From contig NZ_JAHKNI010000022.1 in assembly GCF_018860155.1 (NCBI RefSeq), forward strand, positions 1 to 64,000: DNA of 64,000 nucleotides, given 5' to 3'. This stretch comes from Nocardia albiluteola (GTDB lineage Bacteria > Actinomycetota > Actinomycetes > Mycobacteriales > Mycobacteriaceae). Below, piece after piece: positions 20,232 to 29,193 of the stretch (positions are counted from its first letter, which is position 1; every line of letters starts with the position of its first letter). Under the pieces are notes generated by a model. The model worked only from the letters and a program-made list of their open reading frames with translations, had not been told where the DNA came from and ran no database searches. Position numbers and translations under genes: made by a program.

Positions 20232-21199
20232 CCGCACCGATGGTGGACATCCATCTGACCGACCACGACCTGGCCATGGCACTGCGCGCCGATGCCCTGC
20301 GCGGGCTGACCTCGAGCCCGAAGACGATGCCGCCCAAGTGGTTCTACGACGCGCGCGGCAGCGAGTTGTTCGAGGCGATCACCGAACTGCCCGAGTACTA
20401 CCCGACGCGCACCGAGCGCGCCCTGCTCGAGCGGGTGGTCGGCGAGATCGCCCGTACCGCGCAGGCCGAGGTGCTGGTGGAGCTCGGCGCGGGCTCCGCG
20501 GCCAAGACCCGCCTGCTGCTCTCGGCCCTGAGCGCTGAGGGGCCATTGAAAACCTATGTGCCGCAGGATGTCTCCGAGTCGGCGTTGCGCGGCGCCGCCG
20601 AGCAGATCACCGCCGAGTTCCCGGGCCTGGCGGTGCACGGCGTGGTCAGCGACTTCACCGACACCCTGCACAATCTGCCGGGCGGTGGCAGGCGCATGAT
20701 CGCCTTCCTCGGCGGCACCATCGGCAATCTGGTGCCCGCCGAGCGCGCCGAATTCCTCTCGAGCGTCGCGCAGGTGCTGGAGCCGAGGGAGCAGTTGCTG
20801 CTGGGCGCCGGGCTCGTCATCGATCCGGCGGTACTCGTCCCCGCCTACGACGATGCTGCCGGTGTCACCGCCGAGTTCAACCGGAATGTGTTGCACGTGT
20901 TGAACTCCCGGCTGCATGCCGATTTCGATCCGGACGCGTTCGCGCACATCGCGCTGTGGGATGCGCGGAACGAATGGATCGAGATGCGCCTCGAGGCCAC
21001 CCGGGACATGACCGTTACGGTGGCCGATCTGGATCTGACCGTCGAATTCGCCCGCGGTGAGCAGATGCGCACGGAGATCTCCGCCAAGTTCCGCGTCGAC
21101 GGGCTCACCGCCGAGCTCGACGCGACCGGATTCCGGGCCGAACAGGTGTGGACCGATCCGCAGCACCGATTCGCGTTGATACTCGCCGAACGTCGCTGA
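20228..21199 (+). CDS. egtD: L-histidine N-alpha-methyltransferase EgtD
   Basis: EgtD trimethylates the alpha-amino group of histidine to hercynine using SAM, the entry step of ergothioneine synthesis. The 323-residue protein matches the family in length and motifs: PPKWFYDARGSELFEAITELPEYYPTR (about 36-62), VELGAGSAAKTRLLL (SAM site, about 84-98), and FLGGTIGNLVP (about 159-169). The ATG overlaps the egtC stop as ATGA. It ends the operon before a strong hairpin. Confidence 0.96.
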   Translation: MTAPMVDIHLTDHDLAMALRADALRGLTSSPKTMPPKWFYDARGSELFEAITELPEYYPTRTERALLERVVGEIARTAQAEVLVELGAGSAAKTRLLLSALSAEGPLKTYVPQDVSESALRGAAEQITAEFPGLAVHGVVSDFTDTLHNLPGGGRRMIAFLGGTIGNLVPAERAEFLSSVAQVLEPREQLLLGAGLVIDPAVLVPAYDDAAGVTAEFNRNVLHVLNSRLHADFDPDAFAHIALWDARNEWIEMRLEATRDMTVTVADLDLTVEFARGEQMRTEISAKFRVDGLTAELDATGFRAEQVWTDPQHRFALILAERR

Positions 21200-21210
21200 C
21201 GTTCGTTGCC

Positions 21211-21252
21211 GCAGAGCCGGCGGCGCCCGCCGGGGGGCGGCGCCGGCTCTGC
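21211..21252. terminator. Hairpin terminator between egtD and the TetR gene
   Basis: A 12-bp perfect inverted repeat, GCAGAGCCGGCG (21211-21222) and CGCCGGCTCTGC (21241-21252), around an 18-base G/C-rich loop. It lies 11 bases after the egtD stop and 4 bases before the stop of the convergent TetR gene, so it can serve both. Confidence 0.75.
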
Positions 21253-21256
21253 GCTG

Positions 21257-21880
21257 TCACGGTGCGCCGAGGGGGGACCGCAGGCCGGTGAACACGCGGC
21301 TGATCACCAACTCGATCTGATCGGTGGCGCGATCGATCGGGCCGACCGGCTGGAACAGGTGACTCAGCGTCAGCCGCACCAGGATCTCGACCATCGTTTC
21401 CAGGTCCTCATCGGACATGGCGGGCACCTCGTACTGGGCCCGCAAGGCGGCGGTGAGCGCCGTGACCGCCCGGCCGAGCACGGGTTCGGGCTCGGTGACC
21501 AAGGCGGGCAGCAGTGTCGTATCGCCGCTGTGACGGCCCGACAGCACCGCCTTGAGCAGGGTGTTGTCCGCGCCGGTGCGCAGGGTGTACTCCGCGGCGC
21601 GGGCCATACCGGTGACGGGGTCGTCCGGATGTTCGGCCACCGTGGCCACGATTCCGCTCAGGAAGGTGCCGAGCTCACGCTCGATGAGCGCGTCCGCGAG
21701 CGCCTGCCGGGTGCCGATCTCCTTGTACAGCACCGGTCGGCTGATCCCGACGTCCTTGGCGATGCGGGACATGTTCACCGCACCCCACCCCTCGGTACAG
21801 ACCACGTCACGGGCCGCGTCCAGGGCCCGTTCACGCAGCAGCAGACGCATCTCGGTCTGAAAGTTCGGCGCTTCAGCCAT
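21257..21880 (-). CDS. TetR family regulator, likely of the alkane hydroxylase operon
   Basis: A TetR-type repressor of 207 residues. The HTH is RERALDAARDVVCTEGWGAVNMSRIAKDVGISRPVLYKEIGTRQAL; the rest is a variable helical ligand-binding domain. It is divergent from alkB, and the shared promoter contains a near-ideal TetR operator. By position it resembles the alkU/alkX regulators that accompany alkB in Rhodococcus and Dietzia, where fatty acids or alkanes relieve repression. I choose ATG 21880 because AGGA lies eight bases upstream; an ATG at 21889 has no spacing for one. Confidence 0.88.
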   Translation of the reverse strand: MAEAPNFQTEMRLLLRERALDAARDVVCTEGWGAVNMSRIAKDVGISRPVLYKEIGTRQALADALIERELGTFLSGIVATVAEHPDDPVTGMARAAEYTLRTGADNTLLKAVLSGRHSGDTTLLPALVTEPEPVLGRAVTALTAALRAQYEVPAMSDEDLETMVEILVRLTLSHLFQPVGPIDRATDQIELVISRVFTGLRSPLGAP

Positions 21881-21919
21881 GGGGGCCATCCTACGTCAGC
21901 GGTAGATGTGACTCTGTTA

Positions 21920-21946
21920 TTGACAACTCTACCTGAGTTGTATTCA
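21920..21946 (+). promoter_or_regulatory. alkB promoter with palindromic operator
   Basis: TTGACA at 21920-21925 is a consensus -35 box, with TATTCA/TTCACT about 15-17 bases later as a possible -10. Overlapping it is a perfect 7-bp inverted repeat, ACAACTC (21923-21929), spacer TACCT, GAGTTGT (21935-21941). Its placement over the -35 box and spacer suits repression by the divergent TetR protein. Confidence 0.65.
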
Positions 21947-21985
21947 CTGGATACACATTCGCTGAAAGTGTAAACGGAGTCTGAC

Positions 21986-23215
21986 ATGACGACATCTCGA
22001 ATCGGGGAATCGGAGCGCTCGGAGGCCGAGCCCCGGCCGTGGCGCGATCGAAAGCGATACCTGTGGCTGCTCGGGCTGGTGGCGCCGACCGCGCTGTTCA
22101 TCGCGACCGCGCTGGTCTGGGCGTTCAATGAGCTGGGCTGGAACCTCGTGGCGCCGGTCTGGTGGTGGGTCGGCCCCCTCCTGGTCTACGTGGCGCTGCC
22201 GCTGCTGGATCTGTTCTTCGGCCCCGACGGCCACAACCCGCCGGAGGAGGTGATGAAGCAGCTGGAGAACGACAAGTACTACCGGTACTGCACCTACGCC
22301 TACATTCCGTTCCAGCTGGTCGGCCTCGGCTTCGCCTGCTACCTGTGGACGGCCTCGGACCTGTCCTGGCTGGGCATCCACGGTGGCCTGGGCCTGGTCT
22401 CCAAGATCGGGCTGATGTTCAGCGTGGGCGCCATGGGCGGCATCGGTATCAACACCGCCCACGAACTCGGCCACAAGAAGGACGAGCTGGAGCGCTGGCT
22501 CTCGAAGATCACGCTGGCGCAGACCGCCTACGGCCACTTCTACATCGAGCACAACCGCGGCCATCACGTGCGGGTGGCGACGCCCGAGGATCCGGCCAGC
22601 GCCCGTTTCGGCGAGACGTTCTGGACGTTCCTGCCCCGCAGCGTCTGGGGCAGCCTGTCCTCCTCGTGGGAGCTGGAAAAGGCTCGCCTACATCGAATGG
22701 GCAAGAGCCCGTGGACGATTCACAACGACATCCTCAACGCCTGGCTGATGACCGTGGTGCTGTGGGGCGTGCTGGTCGTGATCTTCGGACCGATGGCGCT
22801 GCCGTATCTGATCGGGCAGGCCATCTATGGCTTCACGCTGCTGGAGACGGTGAACTACCTCGAGCACTACGGGCTGCTGCGGCAGCGGACCGCGAGCGGC
22901 CGGTACGAGCGCTGCACCCCGGTGCACAGCTGGAACTCCGATCACATCGTGACCAACATCTTCCTGTACCACCTGCAGCGGCACAGCGACCATCACGCCA
23001 ACCCCACGCGCCGGTATCAGACGCTGCGCAGCATGGACGGCGCGCCGAACCTGCCCAGCGGTTACGCCAGCATGATCACGCTTGCGTACTTCCCGCCGCT
23101 GTGGCGCCGGGTGATGGACCACCGGGTGCTGGACCACTACGACGGCGACATCACCCGGGTGAACATCCAGCCCCGCAAGCGGGACCGCGTGCTGGCGAAG
23201 TACGGAGCGTGCTGA
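21986..23215 (+). CDS. alkB: Alkane 1-monooxygenase
   Basis: AlkB is the integral-membrane di-iron hydroxylase that converts n-alkanes to 1-alkanols. The 409-residue protein has six or so hydrophobic helices and all histidine boxes: HELGHKK (about 159), EHNRGHH (about 190), the NYLEHYGL signature (about 290) and LQRHSDHHA (about 330). ATG 21986 has GGAG six bases upstream. It leads an operon with two rubredoxins and a rubredoxin reductase, which together form a complete electron-transfer chain from NAD(P)H. The stop overlaps rubA1 as TGATG. Confidence 0.96.
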   Translation: MTTSRIGESERSEAEPRPWRDRKRYLWLLGLVAPTALFIATALVWAFNELGWNLVAPVWWWVGPLLVYVALPLLDLFFGPDGHNPPEEVMKQLENDKYYRYCTYAYIPFQLVGLGFACYLWTASDLSWLGIHGGLGLVSKIGLMFSVGAMGGIGINTAHELGHKKDELERWLSKITLAQTAYGHFYIEHNRGHHVRVATPEDPASARFGETFWTFLPRSVWGSLSSSWELEKARLHRMGKSPWTIHNDILNAWLMTVVLWGVLVVIFGPMALPYLIGQAIYGFTLLETVNYLEHYGLLRQRTASGRYERCTPVHSWNSDHIVTNIFLYHLQRHSDHHANPTRRYQTLRSMDGAPNLPSGYASMITLAYFPPLWRRVMDHRVLDHYDGDITRVNIQPRKRDRVLAKYGAC

Positions 23216-23382
23216 TGTCCGCCTATCGCTGCCCGGTCTGCGACTACCTCTACGACGAAAAATCCGGCGCGCCCCGCGAGGGATTCCCGGCCGGCACCCC
23301 GTGGTCCGCGGTACCCGACGACTGGTGCTGCCCCGATTGCGGAGTCCGGGAAAAGCTCGACTTCGAAGCCGCCACCACCTGA
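23215..23382 (+). CDS. rubA1: Rubredoxin (first of two)
   Basis: A 55-residue rubredoxin with two CxxC iron-binding pairs, YRCPVCDYLYD and WCCPDCGV, that bind a single iron. It passes electrons from rubredoxin reductase to AlkB. In Rhodococcus-type clusters the two rubredoxins differ in ability to support AlkB; this first one resembles the AlkG1 type (CPVC start, shorter), which often cannot replace the second. The start overlaps the alkB stop by one base. Confidence 0.93.
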   Translation: MSAYRCPVCDYLYDEKSGAPREGFPAGTPWSAVPDDWCCPDCGVREKLDFEAATT

Positions 23383-23397
23383 GGAAAGGACTCCCCG

Positions 23398-23583
23398 ATG
23401 AGCATCGACTACAAGCTGTTCCGTTGCCTGCAATGCGGTTTCGAGTACGACGAGGCGCTGGGCTGGCCCGAGGACGGCATCGCGCCCGGCACCCGCTGGG
23501 ACGACATCCCCGACGACTGGTCCTGCCCGGATTGTGGTGCGGCCAAGTCCGATTTCGAAATGGTCGAGGTCAGCCGGGCATGA
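23398..23583 (+). CDS. rubA2: Rubredoxin (second of two)
   Basis: A 61-residue rubredoxin with FRCLQCGFEYDEALGWPEDG and WSCPDCGAAKSDFEM, giving the four Cys iron ligands and the conserved Gly-Trp-Pro loop. It resembles the AlkG2 type that donates electrons to AlkB. GGAAAGGA lies nine bases before its ATG. Its stop overlaps the reductase start as ATGA. Confidence 0.94.
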   Translation: MSIDYKLFRCLQCGFEYDEALGWPEDGIAPGTRWDDIPDDWSCPDCGAAKSDFEMVEVSRA

Positions 23584-24818
23584 GTAGACGGATCGTTATC
23601 GCGGGCGCCGGCGTCGCCGGTGCCACCGCGGCCAAGACCCTGCGCGCCGCGGGGTACACCGGCCGGATCGTGCTCGTGGGCGCCGAGCACCACGGACCCT
23701 ACCGGCGTCCGATGGTGTCGAAGGATCTGCTCGCGAACCCCGACGCCGCCGCCCGCAGCCTGCTGGAATCCGAAGGGTCCTGGGCCGAACGTGATATCGA
23801 TCTGCGGCTGGCGACCACGGTCGCCGACATCGATACCGACCGCCGCCGCGTCTGGCTGAGCAGCAGCGAGGCGCTCGACTACGACAGCCTGCTGCTGGCG
23901 ACCGGCGCGCAGGCGCGGCGGCTGGAACACCATCACCATCAGCCGATGCGGGTCCGCACGCTGCGCGGCGTCGCCGACGTCGAACCGCTGCGGGCTGCGA
24001 TCGCGTCCGGACCGCTGCTCATCGTCGGCGCGGGCCTGGTCGGACTCGAGGTCGCGGCCACCGCGCGCGGGCTCGGCGCGTCCGTGCGCGTTCTGCACGC
24101 CGGCTCCGCGCCGCTGGATCGCATTGTGCCACCGCAGATCTCGGACCTGGTGCGGGACTTGCACGCCGAACACGACGTGCTGATCGACAACGATGTGCGC
24201 CTGGCGGGACTCGAGCAGATCGACAGCGAGGGTGTCGTCGCGACGGTCGCCGACGGGCGCACCTGGCACGCCTGCTCCGCGCTGGTCGCGATCGGCGCCT
24301 CCCCCGACACCGCCCTGGCCCGCACGGCCGGAATCGCTGTGGACAACGGCATTATCGTCGACGAGCAGTTCCGGACCTCGGCCCCGGGAGTCTTCGCCGC
24401 CGGCGATTGCGCGAATGTGTTCACCCCGCATCGCGACCGGCACGAGCGCAGCGAACACTGGAACAGTGCCCAGGCCCAGGGCGCCGCCGCCGCGAAAGCG
24501 ATGCTGGGACAGCCGATCACCGGCATCGACGTGCCGTGGGGCTGGTCCAGTCAGTACGGGCTCAGCCTGCAATTCGCCGGATGGCCGCATCCGCACGACG
24601 AACTCGTCGTCCGGGGCTCGATCGAGGCGCGGAACTTCACCGCGTTGGCGCTGACCGACGGTGCGCTCGTCGGCGCGGTCGCGGTCGGGCGCCCGAAGGA
24701 CATCCGGGCGGCACGGGCACTGATCGCCGCGGGCGCGGTGCGGCCGGGTTCGGAATGGGCCGACGAATCGGTCGACCTCGTCGCCCCGGAGCCGGTCCCG
24801 TTGCCCATGCGGGGCTGA
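23580..24818 (+). CDS. rubB: Rubredoxin reductase (FAD/NAD-dependent)
   Basis: A 412-residue flavoprotein that takes electrons from NAD(P)H to rubredoxin. The FAD site is IAGAGVAGATAAKTLR at residues 6-20, the NAD site is IVGAGLVGLEVAATARGLG (about 147-165), and the second FAD motif is GVFAAGDCANV (about 270-280). A C-terminal domain with WSSQYGLSLQFAGWP is typical of ferredoxin/rubredoxin reductases. The start overlaps rubA2 by four bases and it ends the alk operon. Confidence 0.93.
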   Translation: MSRRIVIAGAGVAGATAAKTLRAAGYTGRIVLVGAEHHGPYRRPMVSKDLLANPDAAARSLLESEGSWAERDIDLRLATTVADIDTDRRRVWLSSSEALDYDSLLLATGAQARRLEHHHHQPMRVRTLRGVADVEPLRAAIASGPLLIVGAGLVGLEVAATARGLGASVRVLHAGSAPLDRIVPPQISDLVRDLHAEHDVLIDNDVRLAGLEQIDSEGVVATVADGRTWHACSALVAIGASPDTALARTAGIAVDNGIIVDEQFRTSAPGVFAAGDCANVFTPHRDRHERSEHWNSAQAQGAAAAKAMLGQPITGIDVPWGWSSQYGLSLQFAGWPHPHDELVVRGSIEARNFTALALTDGALVGAVAVGRPKDIRAARALIAAGAVRPGSEWADESVDLVAPEPVPLPMRG

Positions 24819-24937
24819 GCGTCAACCATCCACGCCCGTAAGCCGTTTCGCCCGCCTGGTGGTTGCCGCCCGAACGCGACGTAGCGTGCGGCGAGCTCCG
24901 GCGTCACGCGGCGCCGAATGCCGACCGCGCCGGGATG

Positions 24938-25582
24938 TCAGTCGCGGATACCGCTCGTGACGGCGGCGATCCACTCCATGACCGGGCGCATGGTCTCCCA
25001 GGACTTGCGAATCTCCTTGGCCGCGCGCGGAGTTGGCAGCCAATCCGGCGCGCCGAACTCCCGGCTCACCACCAGGGATTTGTGCCGGAGCAGATCGATG
25101 CGCGGGTGGTCGGCCGGATAGCCCTTGGGGCGGGTTTTGAGCTTGTCGCCGCCGACGGTGTACCCGGCGGACGTGACCTTCGCGAGGATCCGCTCCAACT
25201 CGTGCCCGCGCACCTCGTCTGCGATCGTGGTGCGTAGCCGCGCGAGCTGATCGGGTGTGGCGGCGTAGATTCCGGCGGCGACGAACAGCCCGGCCGCGCC
25301 GATCTGCACGTACCACCCGGCCCCGGGCGCGGCGTGCACCACCGCGCCCTGATGGTCCTTGTAGGGCACCTTGTCCTTGGAAAATCGCACGTCCCGGTAC
25401 GGCCGGAAGAGCTTGGCCGGGCCGAAATCGGGCTCCAGCTCGGCAATCAGCGCGGCCATCGGCTCGCGCACCGCGGAGTCGTAGACCTGCTTGTGCGCGG
25501 TCCAGAACGCCTTGGAATTGTCCGCCTCGAGGTCCTCGTAGAAATCCAGCCCCGCGAGCGGGAATCCCATGAATCCACTCAT
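24938..25582 (-). CDS. DUF2461 family protein
   Basis: A 214-residue protein of the DUF2461 (TIGR02453) family. Marks are FYEDLEADNSKAFWTAHK (near residue 10), FRPYRDVRFSKDKVPYKDH (near 70) and PKGYPADHPRIDLLRHKSL. The biochemical role of the family is unknown. ATG 25582 is chosen because AGGGT lies eight bases upstream. It converges on the alk operon; the 119 bases between show no clear terminator. Confidence 0.88.
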   Translation of the reverse strand: MSGFMGFPLAGLDFYEDLEADNSKAFWTAHKQVYDSAVREPMAALIAELEPDFGPAKLFRPYRDVRFSKDKVPYKDHQGAVVHAAPGAGWYVQIGAAGLFVAAGIYAATPDQLARLRTTIADEVRGHELERILAKVTSAGYTVGGDKLKTRPKGYPADHPRIDLLRHKSLVVSREFGAPDWLPTPRAAKEIRKSWETMRPVMEWIAAVTSGIRD

Positions 25583-25612
25583 AAGCAGAACCCTAGCGCG
25601 GTGCTGTGACAC

Positions 25613-26041
25613 CTAACGGTGGTGCCGGTGCAGGTGCAGCGACGGCGCGACCCAGAAGATGACGACCAGGCCGACGACCGTGGCCGCCACCGAGGCCAGC
25701 GCGGCCCACTTGCCCAGGCGTTCGCCGCGGCGATGACCGATCGCACCCAGCACCAGACCGATCAGGCCCAACGGCCAGATGCACGAGACGAGGGTGATCG
25801 CGGCGCAGACGAAGCCGACCACCGAGAACACCGAGAACGGCTTTCGGGTGGCGGGCGCCTCGGGCTCGACCGGCGGGCACCGGCACGGAACCGGGTCGGG
25901 GCCGAGACGTTTCCAGCTGCCGGACGTCTCGTCCTCGGGCGGATGCGGGGGGTGCGGACCGGGAGTCGGCTGTTCGTCCGGACCCTGCCGGGCTCCCGGA
26001 TACTTCCAACTGCCGGGATCGTCGGAGAACTCGGGTCCCAT
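25613..26041 (-). CDS. DUF4190-like small membrane protein
   Basis: A 142-residue protein with a Pro-rich, hydrophilic N-terminal half (to about residue 80) and two C-terminal membrane helices, VFSVVGFVCAAITLVSCI and LASVAATVVGLVVIFWVA, separated by a basic GAIGHRRGERLGKWA loop. That layout fits the DUF4190 family of small actinobacterial membrane proteins, function unknown. ATG 26041 has GGGGG seven bases upstream. It precedes DUF2461 by 30 bases. Confidence 0.75.
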   Translation of the reverse strand: MGPEFSDDPGSWKYPGARQGPDEQPTPGPHPPHPPEDETSGSWKRLGPDPVPCRCPPVEPEAPATRKPFSVFSVVGFVCAAITLVSCIWPLGLIGLVLGAIGHRRGERLGKWAALASVAATVVGLVVIFWVAPSLHLHRHHR

Positions 26042-26174
26042 GACACGTCCCCCTTCGCTGTCGATGTTCCCGTGCAACGTACTGGTTACCACGACAGCGG
26101 CGTTCGCGCGCGGCGACGGGCCCTCGGGGTCGGTGGGCCGGTGAGTCGGGCGGTCGCAGGGGCGGTGAGCGGGG

Positions 26175-26483
26175 TCAGTCGCGCGGCTCGTCGACGACTT
26201 CCATGGCTGCGAGCTCGGCCGGACGGTCGTCCTCGGCGCGCTGCTCGTCCCGGCGGCGGCGCTTGGTCCACGACTGTTCGAGATCGGCGGTGATGCCCTG
26301 GCGGCCGTCGTCCTGGTGGTAACCGATGACCAGATTTCCCGGAGGGTCGGCGATATAGCGCTCGTACTCGCGGACCTCGTCGGCCTGCTCGTCGTCGCCC
26401 AGGTCGTAGTCCAGGTCCGGCTCGGCCTCGTCCATCTCGAGGACCTCGTCGATCAGCGGATCCTGTTCCTGCTCCGGGGTCAT
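26175..26483 (-). CDS. Acidic hypothetical protein (102 aa)
   Basis: A highly acidic 102-residue protein: the first 40 residues carry many Asp/Glu (EVLEMDEAEPDLDYDLGDDEQ) and a basic patch follows (WTKRRRRDEQR). AGGCGG before the ATG and G/C-rich third positions support a real gene. I recognise no domain. It is probably soluble and partly disordered. It precedes the DUF4190-like gene on the same strand. Confidence 0.6.
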   Translation of the reverse strand: MTPEQEQDPLIDEVLEMDEAEPDLDYDLGDDEQADEVREYERYIADPPGNLVIGYHQDDGRQGITADLEQSWTKRRRRDEQRAEDDRPAELAAMEVVDEPRD

Positions 26484-26624
26484 GTTTCACCGCCTCTCCG
26501 CAAGAGCGCAACGTCGGTAATTAGCCCCAACGCTACAGCCGAACGTGCACGAAGAGAATGGGTGCGCGGTGTCGATGCGAGTCGTGCCGCGGTGTGCGAT
26601 CACACCGCGGGCACGGCCCGGTTC

Positions 26625-27605
26625 TCAGGCGTTGCCGTTGAACAGGCCGGTGACGGACCCGTTCTCGAAGACCTCACGGATGGTGCGGGCCAGCAGCGGA
26701 GCAATCGAGAGCACCGTCAGCGAGGGGAACTTCTTGTCCTCGGTGATAGGCAGCGTGTTGGTGACGATGACCTCCTTGGCGCCGCAGGAGGACAGCCGCT
26801 CGGCGGCCGGGTGCGACAGCACGCCGTGGGTGGCGGCGATGACGACATCGCCCGCCCCGGCCTCGCGCAGCACGCGCACGGCCTCGGCGATGGTGCCGCC
26901 GGTGTCGATCATGTCGTCGATCAGGATGCAGGTGCGGCCCTCGACGTCACCGACGGGGCGGTGCGACTTGACCTGGTTGGGCACCAGCGGGTCGCGGGTC
27001 TTGTGGATGAACGCCACCGGGGCGCCGCTGAGCGAATCGGCCCACTTCTCGGCGACCTTGACCCGGCCCGCGTCGGGCGAGACGACGGTGACGTTCTCGG
27101 TGCTGTAGTGCGTGCGCACGTACTCCGACAGCTGGATCAGCGCGTGCATGTGATCGACAGGGCCGTCGAAGAAGCCCTGGATCTGGTCGGTGTGCAGATC
27201 GACGGTGATGATGCGGTCCGCGCCGGCGGTCTTGAGCAGATCGGCGACCAGGCGGGCGGAGATGGGCTCACGGCCGCGGTGCTTCTTGTCCTGGCGGGCG
27301 TAGGGATAGAACGGCAGCACCGAGGTGATTCGCTTGGCCGACCCGCGCTTGAGCGCGTCGATCATGATGAGATGCTCCATCAGCCATTCGTTCAGCGGAG
27401 CCGGAAAGCTCTGCAGCACAAAGGCATCCGAGCCGCGCACCGACTCTTCGAACCGGACGAAGATCTCGCCGTTGGCAAAGTCGCGCGCGGTTTGCGGGGT
27501 AATGGAGACGTCGAGTTCCTTCGCGACCTGCTCGGCCAACTCGGGGTGAGCGCGCCCCGAGAACAGCATCAGGTTCTTCTGGTTGTCGGTCGAGAACGCG
27601 GTCAC
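26625..27605 (-). CDS. prs: Ribose-phosphate pyrophosphokinase
   Basis: PRPP synthetase makes phosphoribosyl pyrophosphate from ribose 5-phosphate and ATP for nucleotides, histidine, tryptophan and the arabinan donor. The 326-residue class I enzyme has FANGEIFVRFEESVRGSD (about 43-60), PYARQDKKHRGREPIS (about 100-115), VDLHTDQIQGFF and the PRPP loop DDMIDTGGT (about 230). GTG 27605 overlaps the glmU stop as GTGA. The glmU-prs order matches mycobacteria. Confidence 0.95.
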   Translation of the reverse strand: MTAFSTDNQKNLMLFSGRAHPELAEQVAKELDVSITPQTARDFANGEIFVRFEESVRGSDAFVLQSFPAPLNEWLMEHLIMIDALKRGSAKRITSVLPFYPYARQDKKHRGREPISARLVADLLKTAGADRIITVDLHTDQIQGFFDGPVDHMHALIQLSEYVRTHYSTENVTVVSPDAGRVKVAEKWADSLSGAPVAFIHKTRDPLVPNQVKSHRPVGDVEGRTCILIDDMIDTGGTIAEAVRVLREAGAGDVVIAATHGVLSHPAAERLSSCGAKEVIVTNTLPITEDKKFPSLTVLSIAPLLARTIREVFENGSVTGLFNGNA

Positions 27606-29092
27606 TCTGTGTTGCCATCCTTTTGCTCGATTGCCTGACTCGCCCTGTCGGCGGCCGCGATTGCCTCGGCCGCGGCCTGCGCTGCAGCAGTTCCGGGACG
27701 GTTCCGCTGCACCCAGCCCTCGATATTGCGCTGCGCCCCGCCCGACACGGCCAGGGCACCCGGCGGAACGCTTCTACGCAGCACAGTACCCGCCCCTGAA
27801 TAGGCTCCGTCACCCACCGTGATCGGCGCGATGAACATGGTGTCGCTGCCGGTGCGGACGTGTGAGCCGATGGTCGTGTGGTGCTTGTGCACGCCGTCGT
27901 AATTGACGAACACGCTGGACGCGCCGATGTTGCTGTACTCGCCGATCGTCGCGTCGCCGACGTAGGTCAGGTGCGGCACCTTCGAATGCGCGCCGATGGA
28001 GGCGTTCTTGGTCTCGACGAATGCGCCGAGCTTGCCGGAAACCCCGACGACGGTGCCCGGCCGCAGATACGCAAAGGGGCCGATGGCCGAATGGGGACCG
28101 ATGGTCGCGCCCTCGCCGTGGGTGCGCACCACCCGCGCGCCGTCGCCGACCACCACATCGGTGAGCGTGCTGTCGGGCCCGACCTCGGCATCCTCGCCGA
28201 TCACCGTGTTGCCCAGCAGTTGGACGCCGGGCCGCAGCACCGCGTCGCGCCCGATCCGCACCCCGACGTCGATCCAGGTGGTGGCGGGGTCGATGACGCC
28301 CACCCCGGCCCGCATGTGCCGCTCGACGATGTACCGGTTCATGGTGCGCGCGGCCGCGGCCATCTGCACCCGGTCGTTGACCCCGGTCACCTTGGCCGAA
28401 TCGATCAGGCGTGCGCCGTGCACCGGATGCCCGGCCTCGCGGGCGAGCTTGAGCACGTCGGTCAGGTACAGCTCGTGCTGGGCATTGGCCGTGGTGAGCC
28501 GGGAGACCATCGTGCGCAGCACGGTCACGTCGAAGACGTAGACGCCCGAGTTGACCTCGGTGATCGCGGCCTGCTCGGGGGTGGCGTCGGCGTGCTCGAC
28601 GATCTCCCGCACGCGCCCCTGCGCGTCGCGCACGATGCGGCCGTAACCGTTGGCGTCGTCGGGCACGAAGGTCAGCACGGTGACCGCGGAGCGCTCGGAA
28701 TAGCTGCGGTGATCCGCCAGCAGCGCCGAGAGGGTGTGCCCGTCCAGCAGCGGCACGTCGGCGGAGGTGACCAGCAGATCGCCGGTGAAGTCCTCCGGCA
28801 GGGATTCCAGGGCGCACTGCACCGCGTGCCCGGTGCCCAGCTGCTGTTCCTGGATGGCCGGGGTGATCTGTCGATTCAGTTCCGCCGCAACGGCATTCAC
28901 CGCGGCGCCGACCTGTTCGCGGTCGTGGCCGATGACGGGGATCAGGTAGGAGGGGTCGATCTCGTGTGCGGCGTGCAGGGCATGCGCGAGCATGCTGCGG
29001 CCGGCCAGCGAATGCAGGACCTTGGGCGTCTTGGACCGCATCCGGGTGCCTGCCCCGGCCGCGAGAACGACGACGGCGGTCTGCTGTGGCAT
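27602..29092 (-). CDS. glmU: Bifunctional GlcNAc-1-P uridyltransferase / GlcN-1-P acetyltransferase
   Basis: GlmU makes UDP-GlcNAc for peptidoglycan. The 496-residue protein has the nucleotidyltransferase domain (LAAGAGTRMRSKTPKVLH near residue 10, GTGHAVQCAL, TSADVPLLDG) and a C-terminal left-handed beta-helix with hexapeptide repeats and the acetyltransferase pieces VGDATIGEYSNIGA and NYDGVHKHHT. ATG 29092 has GGGAG four to five bases upstream; the frame stays open to 29182. It overlaps prs by four bases. Confidence 0.96.
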   Translation of the reverse strand: MPQQTAVVVLAAGAGTRMRSKTPKVLHSLAGRSMLAHALHAAHEIDPSYLIPVIGHDREQVGAAVNAVAAELNRQITPAIQEQQLGTGHAVQCALESLPEDFTGDLLVTSADVPLLDGHTLSALLADHRSYSERSAVTVLTFVPDDANGYGRIVRDAQGRVREIVEHADATPEQAAITEVNSGVYVFDVTVLRTMVSRLTTANAQHELYLTDVLKLAREAGHPVHGARLIDSAKVTGVNDRVQMAAAARTMNRYIVERHMRAGVGVIDPATTWIDVGVRIGRDAVLRPGVQLLGNTVIGEDAEVGPDSTLTDVVVGDGARVVRTHGEGATIGPHSAIGPFAYLRPGTVVGVSGKLGAFVETKNASIGAHSKVPHLTYVGDATIGEYSNIGASSVFVNYDGVHKHHTTIGSHVRTGSDTMFIAPITVGDGAYSGAGTVLRRSVPPGALAVSGGAQRNIEGWVQRNRPGTAAAQAAAEAIAAADRASQAIEQKDGNTE

Positions 29093-29193
29093 GGATCTCC
29101 CTCGGCTGGCGTCGTCGGGCTTCATCGTCGTACGTACACTGTTCGGGCCTGCTCGCCCCGGACGGGGACCAACCATAGTCACCGCGTCCCGCG

